Made by a program: the position numbers and the translations under genes
The notes under the pieces: model-generated
Databases searched by the model: none
Seen by the model: the letters and a program-made list of their open reading frames with translations, nothing else
What the model was told of the DNA's origin: nothing
Part shown: piece after piece, positions 20,733 to 31,300 of the stretch
Position numbering within the stretch: position 1 is the stretch's first letter
How the letters are laid out: each line of letters starts with the position of its first letter
Source of the DNA: Stemphylium vesicarium
Lineage: Eukaryota > Ascomycota > Dothideomycetes > Pleosporales > Pleosporaceae
Direction: 5' to 3'
Assembly: GCA_004380135.1 (NCBI GenBank)
Contig: QXCR01000026.1
Coordinates: 186,001-250,000 of the forward strand
DNA: 64,000 nt

Positions 20733-21269
20733 TATGTACTAGGTATGGTAGGCTGCTGTACAGGAACAATGTTGTGTGAGATGGAAATGCTAGACGCTGT
20801 GTGACGAAGAAAGTTGGTGTTGTTGTGTACAAAGGTGTGAGAAAACATTGAATGAACAGGCCGTGTCTAAGACACCAGGGACAGGGCAGAGCTGTGGCTG
20901 CGCAACATACAGGGGAGCGCTGCAATCACAGGGGCGGCCAGAAAGTGGAGCCTGGCCGCGGTCCAGCGAAATGAAGATATTGTGAATGGAGCACATAATT
21001 AAATGGCCGAACCAGGGGTCACGGATGAAACAAAATGCAGATGGTGGCCTGGATGTTTGGACGATGCTCACGTCAGTGCTCAAGGGTCCAGGTCGCATTT
21101 GGTAGGCTGTCGGCGCCTCGGCCGGACCACGTGCTACCGTGACTACGATTGCGCCCTAGCGACGGTTGGTGTGGGGATGGTCCCGCTAGCCTCAGAAAAG
21201 ATTCACTTGGTGGAAGCGTTGGTCGTCGTCATCCCCAACGCAAGTCTAGATACCTGATGACGTGCTATA
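20733..21269. promoter_or_regulatory. Divergent promoter region of the J-like gene and POP1
   Basis: 537 bp between the two start codons. A CACGTG core lies at 21128-21133, about 140 bp before the POP1 start. Other elements were not identified. Confidence 0.45.
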
Positions 21270-23753
21270 ATGGCCGACAATGCGAGAAAGAGGAAACAGC
21301 CTTCCAACACGGGGCCGAGCAATAATCCCAAACGTGCACGCTTCCCGCAACGGCCCCAGCACGTTATCCCCGCGACACCCACCAGCAACGCGTATCCGAA
21401 TGGCGAGATCAACGTCAAGAACTTCCTCAAGTCGCACGAACATGAAATTAAATCGCTGGAAGGTGCTATGAAAGCAGCCAAGAGTGGCCTTACCCGTCGA
21501 GCTTTCCAGGATGTACCGAGAGCATTACGGAGGAGAACTGCGAGCCATAACCCCCACCGCGTGCCGAAGAGATTAAGGGTGAGGGCGCGGCAGGAGGCGA
21601 AAGATGACAACACGCCCATCTCGAGGGGTACGAGTGGCAGTGGCATTGGCAAGGGTAAGAAGAAGTACTTGCGGAAGTTGGGGAAGGAGAGAAGTCGACA
21701 GAATTGGGAGAAGCGAGCTAAGACGAGGAAGGGGGGAACGACCACGGCGCCTGAAAAGGACCAAGATGGAGATGCGACAATAGAAGACGTCCCGAAAGAG
21801 GTCACGAAGTCAGTATCTCGGTCGAAACCGAAACGCAAATTCCCCGCCCTAGCAACACCCGCTACTCCTCCCTCCCGATTTCGCAGACGGCAACGAGACA
21901 AGACATGGCTACCTACACACCTATGGCATACGAAGCGTGCGAAGATGACAGACCCGAAAGAGCCTCTTTGGCAGTTTGCGATTCCCTTGCAGCCAGCTGC
22001 CAAGGCATATCGTCTCACTCATCGAGCCGTCACTCAGCAGGGAGCTGTGGCGTGGGACATGAGCTACATGTCCACCATCAGTCTCGAGGGGCTCAATGCC
22101 AGTATATCAAGCCTATTGAAGGGTCTACACTTCGGTGCCAACGACTCAGAGAATCCTTGGCAGAACAGAGGGAGGGCGAAGAAGTGGAGACACGGTGCTA
22201 GAGTCTGGGAAGGCTGGATCTATGAACGAGATGCCAAGCCCCTCAGGAAGATCGGTCGTGTAACCGTCACTTGGTGCGTATCAGAAGCTGAGAACAAGCG
22301 AAAGGCGTTTATTCGTGTGCATCCAAGTGCTTTTTTGCAACTCTGGAATGAAGTCATCAGAACTGCGAAAGTGCAGAAGCCAGCGGTCACCGTTCAAGAT
22401 CTTCGCTTCGAGATTGGGTCTATTGAGATTATGGGACCTGCCACTGCGGAGGCGCTCTGCTCTGTATTGCAGCCTACCTCGAACCCTGCAGCAACGGCTG
22501 ATGCTCCACATTCACTGTGGTCCATGCTAGCGTCTGTGACAGATGCCGGCTCGCTACCAGCAGGTGCATTGTTGGCCTTTGATACAACAGATCCCCGACT
22601 CCGAGACCCTCCCTCCGCGACACCATTAGCCCAAGGCCAACAGTCTCTGAGCGCTCTTACCGAGACACTCGCGACTTGGCCAATCGACAATACACAAGGT
22701 CCTGCTTCAATATTCAACACAAATGCCAGGCTCGCTGCACAGCGGGCCATGCCATCTCAAAAGTCTATCAATCGCAGGAAAAGCGCATGTACCCTGGGCG
22801 AAGACCCTGAGGCACATTCAACAGATCCACATATACCCACACTGGTTTTCACATCACGAGAGAGCAGGTCTTGGACAATACTGCTTCCGTGGAAATGTGT
22901 CATGCCAGTATGGCGGCAATTGATGCGCTACCCAGTATCAACTGGCGGGAACCCGCGCTATGGTGGACTAAAAGAGAGACGTCAAGTCGACTTTGAGCGA
23001 TCTATGCCGTACTTTCCCTATGATTGCCCTGGCACAGACGCTGGCTGGGGCTGGGAACTGCATGAGCGGGAAGTAAGGAAACTTGAATGGACGAAACGTC
23101 CCAAGGGCAAAAGGATTGAATGGGCCACAATCGATCTCGGTAATGGTAGCAAGGGCGAGGTGGGAGATCCTTGGGCTTGTGATTGGGAGCGATTATCGCC
23201 TGCAACAGATGGGTCATCGAATGCAGTACAAGAGGGCCCTCCATTCCGCCAGCTATCGGCAAGTCAGGCAAAGGACATGATGGATGGGCGTTTGCCTGTT
23301 GAGGGCTCATCGCTCTCATCTTTTGTCTTTGCGGTCAAGATCACGATGGTACAGCGAGGCGCTCCCATGGACTGCACGCGCATCTACCGGCTGCCGACAG
23401 ACCCAGAGCTTCGAAGCAAATGGCTGTCCTTGATGCCGCAACCTGGTGCCAGGCGCTCACCAGCGTTCAAGCCGAGTCGAAAGCTAGGGGAGCCTCCGAA
23501 ACTGTCGGCAAGTGCACCAAAAGCTGGCGAAGACGACTATCCTGTCGTGCCTGACGAGTCGGATCTGATTGGATTTGTCACAACGGGCAATTACAATCTC
23601 GCTGAAGGCATGCCGACTGCCATTGGCAACCTGGCCGTGCACAAAGTACTCAGTCTTGTGTCTGAGCAGAGCGCGCCGCATACAGACCGTGTGTGCATTG
23701 TGAGACAGGCAGGCAGCACCATTGGAAGGTTAGCGAAATGGGAGGTGGCGTGA
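21270..23753 (+). CDS. POP1: RNase P / RNase MRP protein subunit POP1
   Basis: Single exon, 827 aa. The N-terminal POP1 domain contains INVKNFLKSHEHEIKSLEGAMK, RAFQDVPRALRRRTASHNPHRVPKR (residues about 89-112), then WLPTHLWHTKRAKMTDPKEPLWQFAIPLQP and KAYRLTHRAVTQQGAVAWDMSY. These are the most conserved blocks of the family. The POPLD domain follows in the second half (WTILLPWKCVMPVWRQLM, NPRYGGLKERRQVDFER, YFPYDCPGTDAGW). Pop1 is the largest protein of nuclear RNase P, which removes tRNA 5' leaders, and of RNase MRP, which acts in rRNA processing. Length is typical of Pezizomycotina. The Arg/Lys-rich segments and the RRK-type clusters fit RNA binding and nucleolar location. Confidence 0.95.
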   Translation: MADNARKRKQPSNTGPSNNPKRARFPQRPQHVIPATPTSNAYPNGEINVKNFLKSHEHEIKSLEGAMKAAKSGLTRRAFQDVPRALRRRTASHNPHRVPKRLRVRARQEAKDDNTPISRGTSGSGIGKGKKKYLRKLGKERSRQNWEKRAKTRKGGTTTAPEKDQDGDATIEDVPKEVTKSVSRSKPKRKFPALATPATPPSRFRRRQRDKTWLPTHLWHTKRAKMTDPKEPLWQFAIPLQPAAKAYRLTHRAVTQQGAVAWDMSYMSTISLEGLNASISSLLKGLHFGANDSENPWQNRGRAKKWRHGARVWEGWIYERDAKPLRKIGRVTVTWCVSEAENKRKAFIRVHPSAFLQLWNEVIRTAKVQKPAVTVQDLRFEIGSIEIMGPATAEALCSVLQPTSNPAATADAPHSLWSMLASVTDAGSLPAGALLAFDTTDPRLRDPPSATPLAQGQQSLSALTETLATWPIDNTQGPASIFNTNARLAAQRAMPSQKSINRRKSACTLGEDPEAHSTDPHIPTLVFTSRESRSWTILLPWKCVMPVWRQLMRYPVSTGGNPRYGGLKERRQVDFERSMPYFPYDCPGTDAGWGWELHEREVRKLEWTKRPKGKRIEWATIDLGNGSKGEVGDPWACDWERLSPATDGSSNAVQEGPPFRQLSASQAKDMMDGRLPVEGSSLSSFVFAVKITMVQRGAPMDCTRIYRLPTDPELRSKWLSLMPQPGARRSPAFKPSRKLGEPPKLSASAPKAGEDDYPVVPDESDLIGFVTTGNYNLAEGMPTAIGNLAVHKVLSLVSEQSAPHTDRVCIVRQAGSTIGRLAKWEVA

Positions 23754-24164
23754 AGTGTAATGGACAGACATGTGGAAGATTGAAGCCCCTGGCTTATCAC
23801 ACACGTGATGTAGTGGACAGATAGTCAACAACGATTAATGCAACCCCGACGTCGTGCGCATACAGTGACTGGCCAGTGGAGAATGTGCAGGCCCACTGCA
23901 AAAGTCTTGTCGAACAGGCGGGTGTGCGCTGTTCATGTGCGGTGTGTGGGGTAGGAGGTGGTTAGCAATGGGCGGGCATGGGGAGTGCATTGCGCTAAAT
24001 CGGACCGGGAGCAGGGATGGTGGGTACCTAGGTGCTAGGTATGGGATATCTCCCGGGACTGACGCTAACGTCTCAGCACATGTGTGCAACGCCAGCGCCA
24101 GCGCCAGCGCCCGTCTCTCCACGACCCCCGACCAGCATCGCCGAGGGTTAACAGAGAGAGCGAC
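23754..24164. other. Intergenic between POP1 and SGF11
   Basis: About 410 bp holding the POP1 3' flank and SGF11 promoter. A CACGTG is present near 23800, and a CCTAGGT-containing palindrome lies around 24026 (TACCTAGGTGCTAGGTA). No gene. Confidence 0.55.
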
Positions 24165-25505
24165 ATGTCTGAGGACCGCCCGGCAGACGACCAGGGCGAG
24201 GGCGTTGAATCAGCCGTCGGACTCCCGTCAGACGTGCTGGCAGAACTGGTATGGCCTTCTAACCGCAACCCGCCTCCTCGGCTATTCTGCCGCGACTGTT
24301 GTTGCGCCTTGCTAAGAAACAGGTAGACAACAGATATACTCGACGATTTGCTGAGCAACATTGTCTACAGCACCGCGCTGTCCTGTCACCGCTCCGAGAA
24401 GCTGCTCCGCATGCAGTCGGCCGCCACCCAGGCCGAATCCATCGCCCTCGCAAACCTCGAGCCGCAGTCGCAGAAGCAAAACACCAACGGCGCCACGTCG
24501 ATACCCATCGCCGAGACGTCGGCAGCCAAGTACCAGAATGGGCGCGTGTTTCTGAAGGGAAACCCGCTCAAGACTACACCAGAGATAATATGTCCGCACT
24601 GCAAACTGCCGCGCCTGATGCACCCAATCATGGGTAAAGGGATGCAGAACCCCGACCTGACCAAGGAGTACTGCATGCTGTACCCCTGGGTCCAGCGATC
24701 AGGCCACGACGTCTACGGCAATCCGTTCCCGACCGACATGGCTAAGAGCAAGAAGGAGCGCGAACTCATCAAGCAGCAGCAGAAGAACGCCGAGAAGGAG
24801 AGCGTGGGCACACCCGGTTCGCAAGACACAGACATGGCCGGTGGCGACACCAAGGAGATCAAGCTCAACACGGGTGGCAAGCCAGCCTCGTATATCCCAT
24901 GGCACACGTGCCCCAACTGCAAGCGCAGTCTGCTCATCACGCGATTCGCACAACATTTGGAGAAGTGTCTTGGTATCAGTGGACGACAGAGTTCAAGGAA
25001 CGCCATGGCGAAGCTCACGGGACAAAATGGCACAGGCTCCGGTGTGGGGAACACGCCACTCGGGAGTCGAATGGGCACGCCTGCACCAGGCTCCCAAGAC
25101 GTTCCAGGACCAAAGAGCAGTAGCAAATCCAAAGGCATCTCCCCCACCAAGAAAGTCGCGCCCGGCGACGACGCAGACGCAGACGAACTTGGCATGGACA
25201 ACGACACGCCCGAGCGCCGCAACAAGATCAAGAAGAAGAGCTCATACGTCAAGAAGGCAGACCGCGATAAATCTGGCAATGGTACTAGTGGTACCCTAAA
25301 GGTCAAGCTAAAGACACGGCCAGAACTTGACAGGAAACACAGCGAGAACAGTGAGAGGAGCGAGGGCAAGAGAGACAGAGAGGCCGATGAAGGCGGGGAT
25401 TCTCCCAAGAAGAAGAAGATCAAGCTCAGCCTGGGTGGCAACGGCAAAGAGCGGAGTAGGGCGAGTGCTAGTGTCGAGCCTGCGAGTGCTGCGTCGCCCG
25501 AATAG
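24165..25505 (+). CDS. SGF11: SAGA deubiquitinase-module subunit SGF11 (ATXN7L3-like)
   Basis: Exon 1 24165-24248, intron 24249-24326 (78 nt, GTATGG...GGTAG), exon 2 24327-25505; 420 aa. After the short acidic first exon, the protein runs TTDILDDLLSNIVYSTALSCHRSEKLL, the N-terminal helix that in Sgf11 packs on Sus1 and Sgf73. A CPHC motif (C117, C120) precedes RLMHP. The Sgf11-type zinc finger is HTCPNCKRSLLITRFAQHLEKCLG, with C223, C226, H238 and C242. The rest is Ser/Lys-rich and basic, ending in SPKKKKIKLSLGG. Sgf11 is part of the SAGA module that removes ubiquitin from histone H2B. The fungal protein is about four times the size of the yeast one because of its long disordered C-terminal tail. 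The acceptor after AACAGGTAG was chosen because it alone restores phase. Confidence 0.85.
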
Positions 25506-26281
25506 ACGTTTCGCCACCATACATAGACATCAGACGCGTTACTTTCGACCTGCAAAAGGTGGACGTTGTAAAGAAGCATGGAACATATACAACGAAAAAA
25601 AAGACATGCATTGGGTTTGGCGTTTTACTGGCATTTCAGAGATTGGGACGATTGGGAAGGGGGACTATACCATGGACATAGGGATTTCCACGTTGGTGGA
25701 GAATACCAACCTGCGGGCGTTCTTTTTTTCTTTCTTCGCTTTCTTCATCATCGATCTTCTTCTCTTCCCCCTATCCGCTGTTCGACGGATTATTTGTAGA
25801 TTACTTCAGTACGCTTCCCTTCAAGACTTTTCTCCCATTTTCTTTTCTTTTTTCCAGACGGATAGTATGATTGTTCCGATTAGTTATGGACACGGTAATC
25901 CTGGAGTATAGATGTTGCATGTTTGAATACTTCTTCGCTCTTCTTGATTGACATGCTCGTTCTCACTAACTTATTGCATGCTTGAACGAGACCTATTTGG
26001 CATCCAAAACAATCAAGTCCAAGCACAGCTCACTAGGACTTGTTACCCAGTTCGAGCTGTCCTTGCTCACGTATTTTACCGCCGGAGTATCCATACCGGC
26101 GGGTCTTCTTGTCGGTAGGGCTGTCCTTACCTCCGCCCCTGCACGACGGCCTAGTACATCATTTCGGGACTTGCCATACGGCGTCGACCTCCCTTGCAGT
26201 GTGCTGTAGCAATGGTAGTGGTAGAGTGTGTCTCGCGAGTCATACCTAGGTAGGTCCTGTTTCGCGAGCCTCACGTGTTTT

Positions 26282-26341
26282 TCGGCGACGTGGTTGTCGG
26301 CGATGTGATTATCGGCGATGTGATTGTCGGCGACGTGACAT
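26282..26341. repeat. Tandem repeat, four copies of a 15-bp unit
   Basis: Units TCGGCGACGTGGTTG, TCGGCGATGTGATTA, TCGGCGATGTGATTG and TCGGCGACGTGACAT follow one another without gaps. Outer units carry GACGTG and inner ones GATGTG. Confidence 0.9.
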
Positions 26342-28279
26342 GACGGGCGTATATCCGGTTGTCTTTGTTCAAGGGAGCGGATATTTGCCTGTGTGTGGAA
26401 GTAATGCGTGCATAATTATTTTTTCTGGTGGATATGAAGATCTCTCGGTGTTAGTCGGGGCAGTGGCAGGCCATGGTAGCTAGATTGTGTGTGAGATGTA
26501 GACTAGGCTATGATCATCGTTCGCTTTCGTACAACTACCGGTGACGCGTACGTCGGAGTCGAAATTGTATATCATTTCGCGCGACTGCTACCCAGTAGGT
26601 AGTTTCACCATAGACCAGCGTGTGGAGCCAGACAATTGCCTACGGACATGGAGGATCGGGGGCGAAAGATGTGGAGGCCAAGAATGTCCTTCAGAGCTGA
26701 GAGCCCTGATGAAGACGCCGCTGGCACCACCAAATCACAAGAGGCAGTCTTGGATCCGACCCGAGACGAAAAGGCTTCCACGTCGGCTTTGAAATGCGAG
26801 CCAGTATTTGATAAATCTGTACGCGGCAGGGTTGTACCTCAAACGTGCTCGGCATGCCTGTCCACACGCGGTGGGGCTTTTATCGCGGCAATCGCGCAGC
26901 CATGGGAGGAGCAGGATCGGAAAATCGAAAGTAAAAAGGGGCGCAAAGAATCGAAGATCAGCTCAGCTGCACCGTCTCAAGCCCTCACTATCGGAGTTGG
27001 CTTTCGACCTCAACACGAATACAGCCGCATATCGAGCATTAGTAAGCGTTCGAGGCGGCCAGCCATGAGCTCACCTCATTTGTCCAACACCACTCGCTCG
27101 TTCGAAGCAATCCTTCTCCGTGCCGCACCTTCTCGAACAACGCGGCTGCGACCCGCCATCGAGGTTCAGCCGTGTGCCAGGGCGCTCCTTGATTTCGGAA
27201 TACGGGACGCATTCGAGTATGAAATCACCATTACTACTCAAATCACGATGCGGTTGCGGGCCGCAATCCATTAGTGTGGGTGTGACCAGGAGAAAGATAC
27301 GAGTAATGGTAATAGTGTAGTAGTCAATTAGACGACCAGTGTCCTCGTGGCCGCCGTGGGAAGACGGGGGATAACAGAGTCGCACCAAACAAAAACGAAA
27401 TGCAACTTGCATTGCTTGTAGCAGGGCTAGCGCGAACCACTTCTCCGCAACGGTAGGTACGTCTTCGCCCCCCTTATCTCCCACGCGTTGCACCCACCCC
27501 CAAGTCACAAAAAGACATCCCACTCGTAATCAAATCGATCGCACGCCAAATGCCCCGTAGTACAAACAACAAAGCACTAGTACTTTTCTTGGTGCTCCCC
27601 ACAACCTCGGCATGCGCGAGAGCAGAGAAAAAAGAAAAAAAATAACAATAAAAGAGATGTAATTAACGGCGGCCACGAGCACAACAGCAACAGCATCGTC
27701 GTCAGCAGTAATAGAATTGAGCCAAGATACCAGATAGAGACCATGTGAGCACCATACTTACACACCACACCGCTTACACCCCTCCAAGCAAGTCCTCTGA
27801 ACCACCATGACGGGTCGTCGGTCACGCCCGCGTCCTTCTCACCCGCACGGACAGGGTCTTTGGTCGTCGCCCCTCCCTTCCCTTCCTTGTTCGTATTATG
27901 CCGTCATCGACAAACGCAGCCCAGCGCCCCTCTCTCTCTCGTAAAACCACTGTGTAAGCCCAACCCAAAAAAAGAAGGGATAACCGTGTGATGTCCGGAC
28001 CGCCACACGCGCTGTGTAAGGGTGGTGGGCTCAGAGAATGATGCAGCAATGACGGATGGAGGAGGTGGGCTTGCTGTTAGGCAAGCTACCATGTGTGTGG
28101 TGCGTGTATGGTGGCCTGTGCAGCCCTTTTTTTTCAGCCAAACCTGGCGTTTCCAATCTGTCTTTGCTTTTTTCTCCCCTTCGTGGTGCCTTTCCCCTTC
28201 TCTTCGCCATTTCTGCCGGACTTGTCGTTGGAGGAAATGTCAAGTCGCAAGTCATGGTGGCCGTCGATTCTGATGTCAA

Positions 28280-28291
28280 GGGGGGGGGGGG
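28280..28291. repeat. G12 homopolymer
   Basis: Twelve consecutive G followed by TGGG. Confidence 0.9.
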
Positions 28292-28346
28292 TGGGTTTAG
28301 GCGGAAAGCAAGCCAGCTTACTTCTTGACTTATACTCCCTGTGCCT

Positions 28347-28379
<33 letters not shown>
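28347..28379. repeat. (CTA)11 microsatellite
   Basis: Eleven perfect CTA trinucleotides, flanked by a CT-rich tract on the right. Confidence 0.95.
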
Positions 28380-31300
28380 TTTGTTCTTCTTCTTTTAGGC
28401 CTCCTCCCTCTTTCTTGTCTCCTCTTCCCCTCCCCTCATCTCAACATTCGCCCCTCATTCCCCTATTCTTTTTCTCTTCGGAGCCTCTTTCGTTCTGCTT
28501 TTTTGTTTGGCAATACTTCCCGTACTTTCCGGGGTATGAGCATTCCTTTTTGGTCTTACTGCTTTGCCAAAGTGATTGCGTCAGCGCAAGCCTCGAGGGT
28601 TTCATCACCAAGTCCAGTACATAACGGTAGAGCCTCGCCGTTGTGGTTACCCAATTCTGATCAGATTACCAATCCGACAAACATTGCTGCCCTGGGTTCA
28701 ATTGCAAGACCGGTTTCGCCTTGTCACGTGGTGTTGGGATGTCGCTCCAGCATTGTTAACAGGGTGTTGAGAGACTGGTTACAACAGAACAGGAGACCGA
28801 GTTTATGCCAGCGCGCCGGAGGAACTTGAACAGACCGTCGACGATCTCATAGCAGTGGGTTATCGCATTCAAGGAATACCTTGCAGCATACCCCCTTTGC
28901 TCTACATCGGAAAACAACGGCCTACTCACGCTAGAAGTCGCTCACTGTGGGTATCAAATTTCGTCTTTGACTACTTTACCGCTCGCCAAACGACCTCTTA
29001 CGTTTCAAGACCAAGACACCCATCTCCTCACAGGCGAACGACCGTCCTGAACATGTGCTACATTGTCTACACCATACACGTGTGCAACCACTGGATTCCA
29101 CAGCCTCAGCCAAACAACGGACCCATACTGCGCATCTGCGAAGAAGCCGAAAAACTACGCCTGGGGCATCCTTGTCCAGAGACACAAAGGGAGCACAAAG
29201 TCATGAACAGAAGCCAGGGCATGTGCACAGGATGCATGTGGAAGAAAGTCAGCAAGTAAGGGAAAAACAGCAAAGCTGTTCAAGCAGTGGGAAAGCAAGA
29301 TGTGGGGAGCGGTGATTTCTTCGGGGTGGGGCGAGCTTGGAGATGGATATGTGGCCTGGGAGCAGACTGGGGCTTATCAACGGGAGGGAGGGGGAGGCGT
29401 ATGCCCACGGGAGGGAGGGCACGTACGCACGCGGGGATGAAAACTTAAAGGGGAGACTTTCGGAACGACTTGGAGCAATCCACACACACATACCCCTCCC
29501 AAGACAGCCTCCGAAACAAGGCCGCTGTCGTCGTCGCAGCAATCTGAACACGGGATCTGAAGGCGAGCAAACACGTGCACCGGGCTCTCCGATCGGCCAG
29601 GGATGCGCACTCATAACGGCCCGAAAATCTCGGACCGATCCAACAAAATATTGATCTCTTTTTTTTCTTTCCGGTCTACGGCAACAGATTTGAGAATATA
29701 GACGAGTCATTTTTGTGGGATCCCGTTTGCAGGCGCAAATAAGGAGTCTGAAGCAGCATATACCCAGGTGGTCTTTTTTTGTTCGGTCTTGATGGGCTCT
29801 CTGAATGTTCAATCTCTTAATCTCCGATAGGCAATTAGCGAAACAATATATGGTATCAGTTATCCTGTCTCTTTGATGATACGGACTATGTCTTGCATCC
29901 GGGTGCTTGCGTTTCGGTACGTGCCAGGCCTGCGAAGGTCTCGTGACCACATCGATTTAGTCGCTTTCGTACGGGCCACTGACTAGTACCATTTGGGGTT
30001 TGATGGAGTTGTCCTTGTTTGATGGCCGTGAGCCATACTTGAAAAGGAAGTAGTTGGAGTCGTCGGGGTCGGAGTCGTCATTAACTGACGCATCCTAAAG
30101 GTCTGAATTGGAGGCGCGATAGGCGGTAGATACGAGATTGGGGTTAAGACTTGAGTCCGACACAGCCATGAATCGGCGCCAGACACACAACGACGGACGG
30201 ATAAATAAATTGAACCCCAGGCAGGGCGTGTGTTACTTTCCGTGGTGTTTGATAAGATGATGATTTTCCGATGGGGGTGAGACACCGCTTAATAGTGAAT
30301 ACATAGGGTTCCGGAGGATAAGCATACCCAAGTCAGCACTAAAAAAAGAAGACAACACAAACCCACCTCCACGGTACATCACCGTTAACGGAAACTCCGC
30401 GCGGCTAGGACGGAAACCTAGCCCCATCTCTTGAATCGTTAGCGGGTGACAGGCCCTTACTCTTGATGCCTTGGTCAGTAAGCTGTCATCAGACTAGGTC
30501 TTACCCCGGAGGTCTTTCCGCATCTCAACTCCACAATTAGCCCTGTATAGACACCTCTCCATGCCCATCGTGAGGCTTAGTTTGACGACTATGAGCTAGC
30601 TAAACGAAGGGGAGCAGGATGCTTATGTCCTCCAAGAAAACTAGGTTTCAGCTACCTTTTGAAAATTGCAAACTGTGGACGGTTGGGCTCCTTCTAGATA
30701 TTGATGAAGCCTTGGCATTTGAGAGACATATCGTAAGCATCGGGTTCGCGACCGCAGAGTTAAACGTCCCTGAGGCGGGACTCGTAAGCAGCCCTTCATT
30801 GAGTTGCGAGTGTAATAGTTGTCAACAAAGATTCGTGCCACAAGTGCAAGAGGGGTCGGAATCAGGTTGGTTATGGTGGATGTAGGATTTATGATATTGG
30901 CTTGGAATAGCATGCGGCACCACGCTTACCTTGGTACGGTCCCGCTGGTTGCTGCATGTCGGTGTCGGCAAAACTCAATCTGGACTATCACCTGGGGTTC
31001 CTCGGCTCGGATGGATGAGAACGATAGAGATGTCTTCCCAGCTGCAGATAAAGGCCGCGTCTCAGAGATATTGAGGTCGCTCAAGTGGTGGATACCAGTT
31101 CAAGCGCGCACAGAAGGACGCATTTTAAACACCCACCAGATAAAACTCAACGTATATGGTGTTTGACACGGCTTTACTCTACACCAGCATGAAAACGTGT
31201 AACATCTCTTCAGCATTTTTCATGAGTAAAAAGACGGCAAAGCGTAGCGAACACATTTACCTCTCGGGCGGTTGTTGCGTCTTATGACGTTGGTGCCCCA

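Noticed and set aside
21203..22018. 271-codon minus-strand frame opposite POP1
   Set aside because: Antisense to the conserved POP1 N-terminal domain; no family resemblance.
24713..25579. 288-codon minus-strand frame opposite SGF11
   Set aside because: Shadow of the Lys/Ser-rich SGF11 tail, giving Leu/Ser-rich antisense translation.
26636..27274. 212-codon plus frame in the empty region
   Set aside because: No recognisable motif, ragged composition, no splice or neighbour support; considered chance.
28690..28710. GGGTTCAATTGC resembling an internal B box
   Set aside because: No matching A box or cloverleaf upstream.
29249..29950. 233-codon minus frame in the empty region
   Set aside because: Composition (Arg, Cys, Pro, Ser) typical of a chance frame; no domain.
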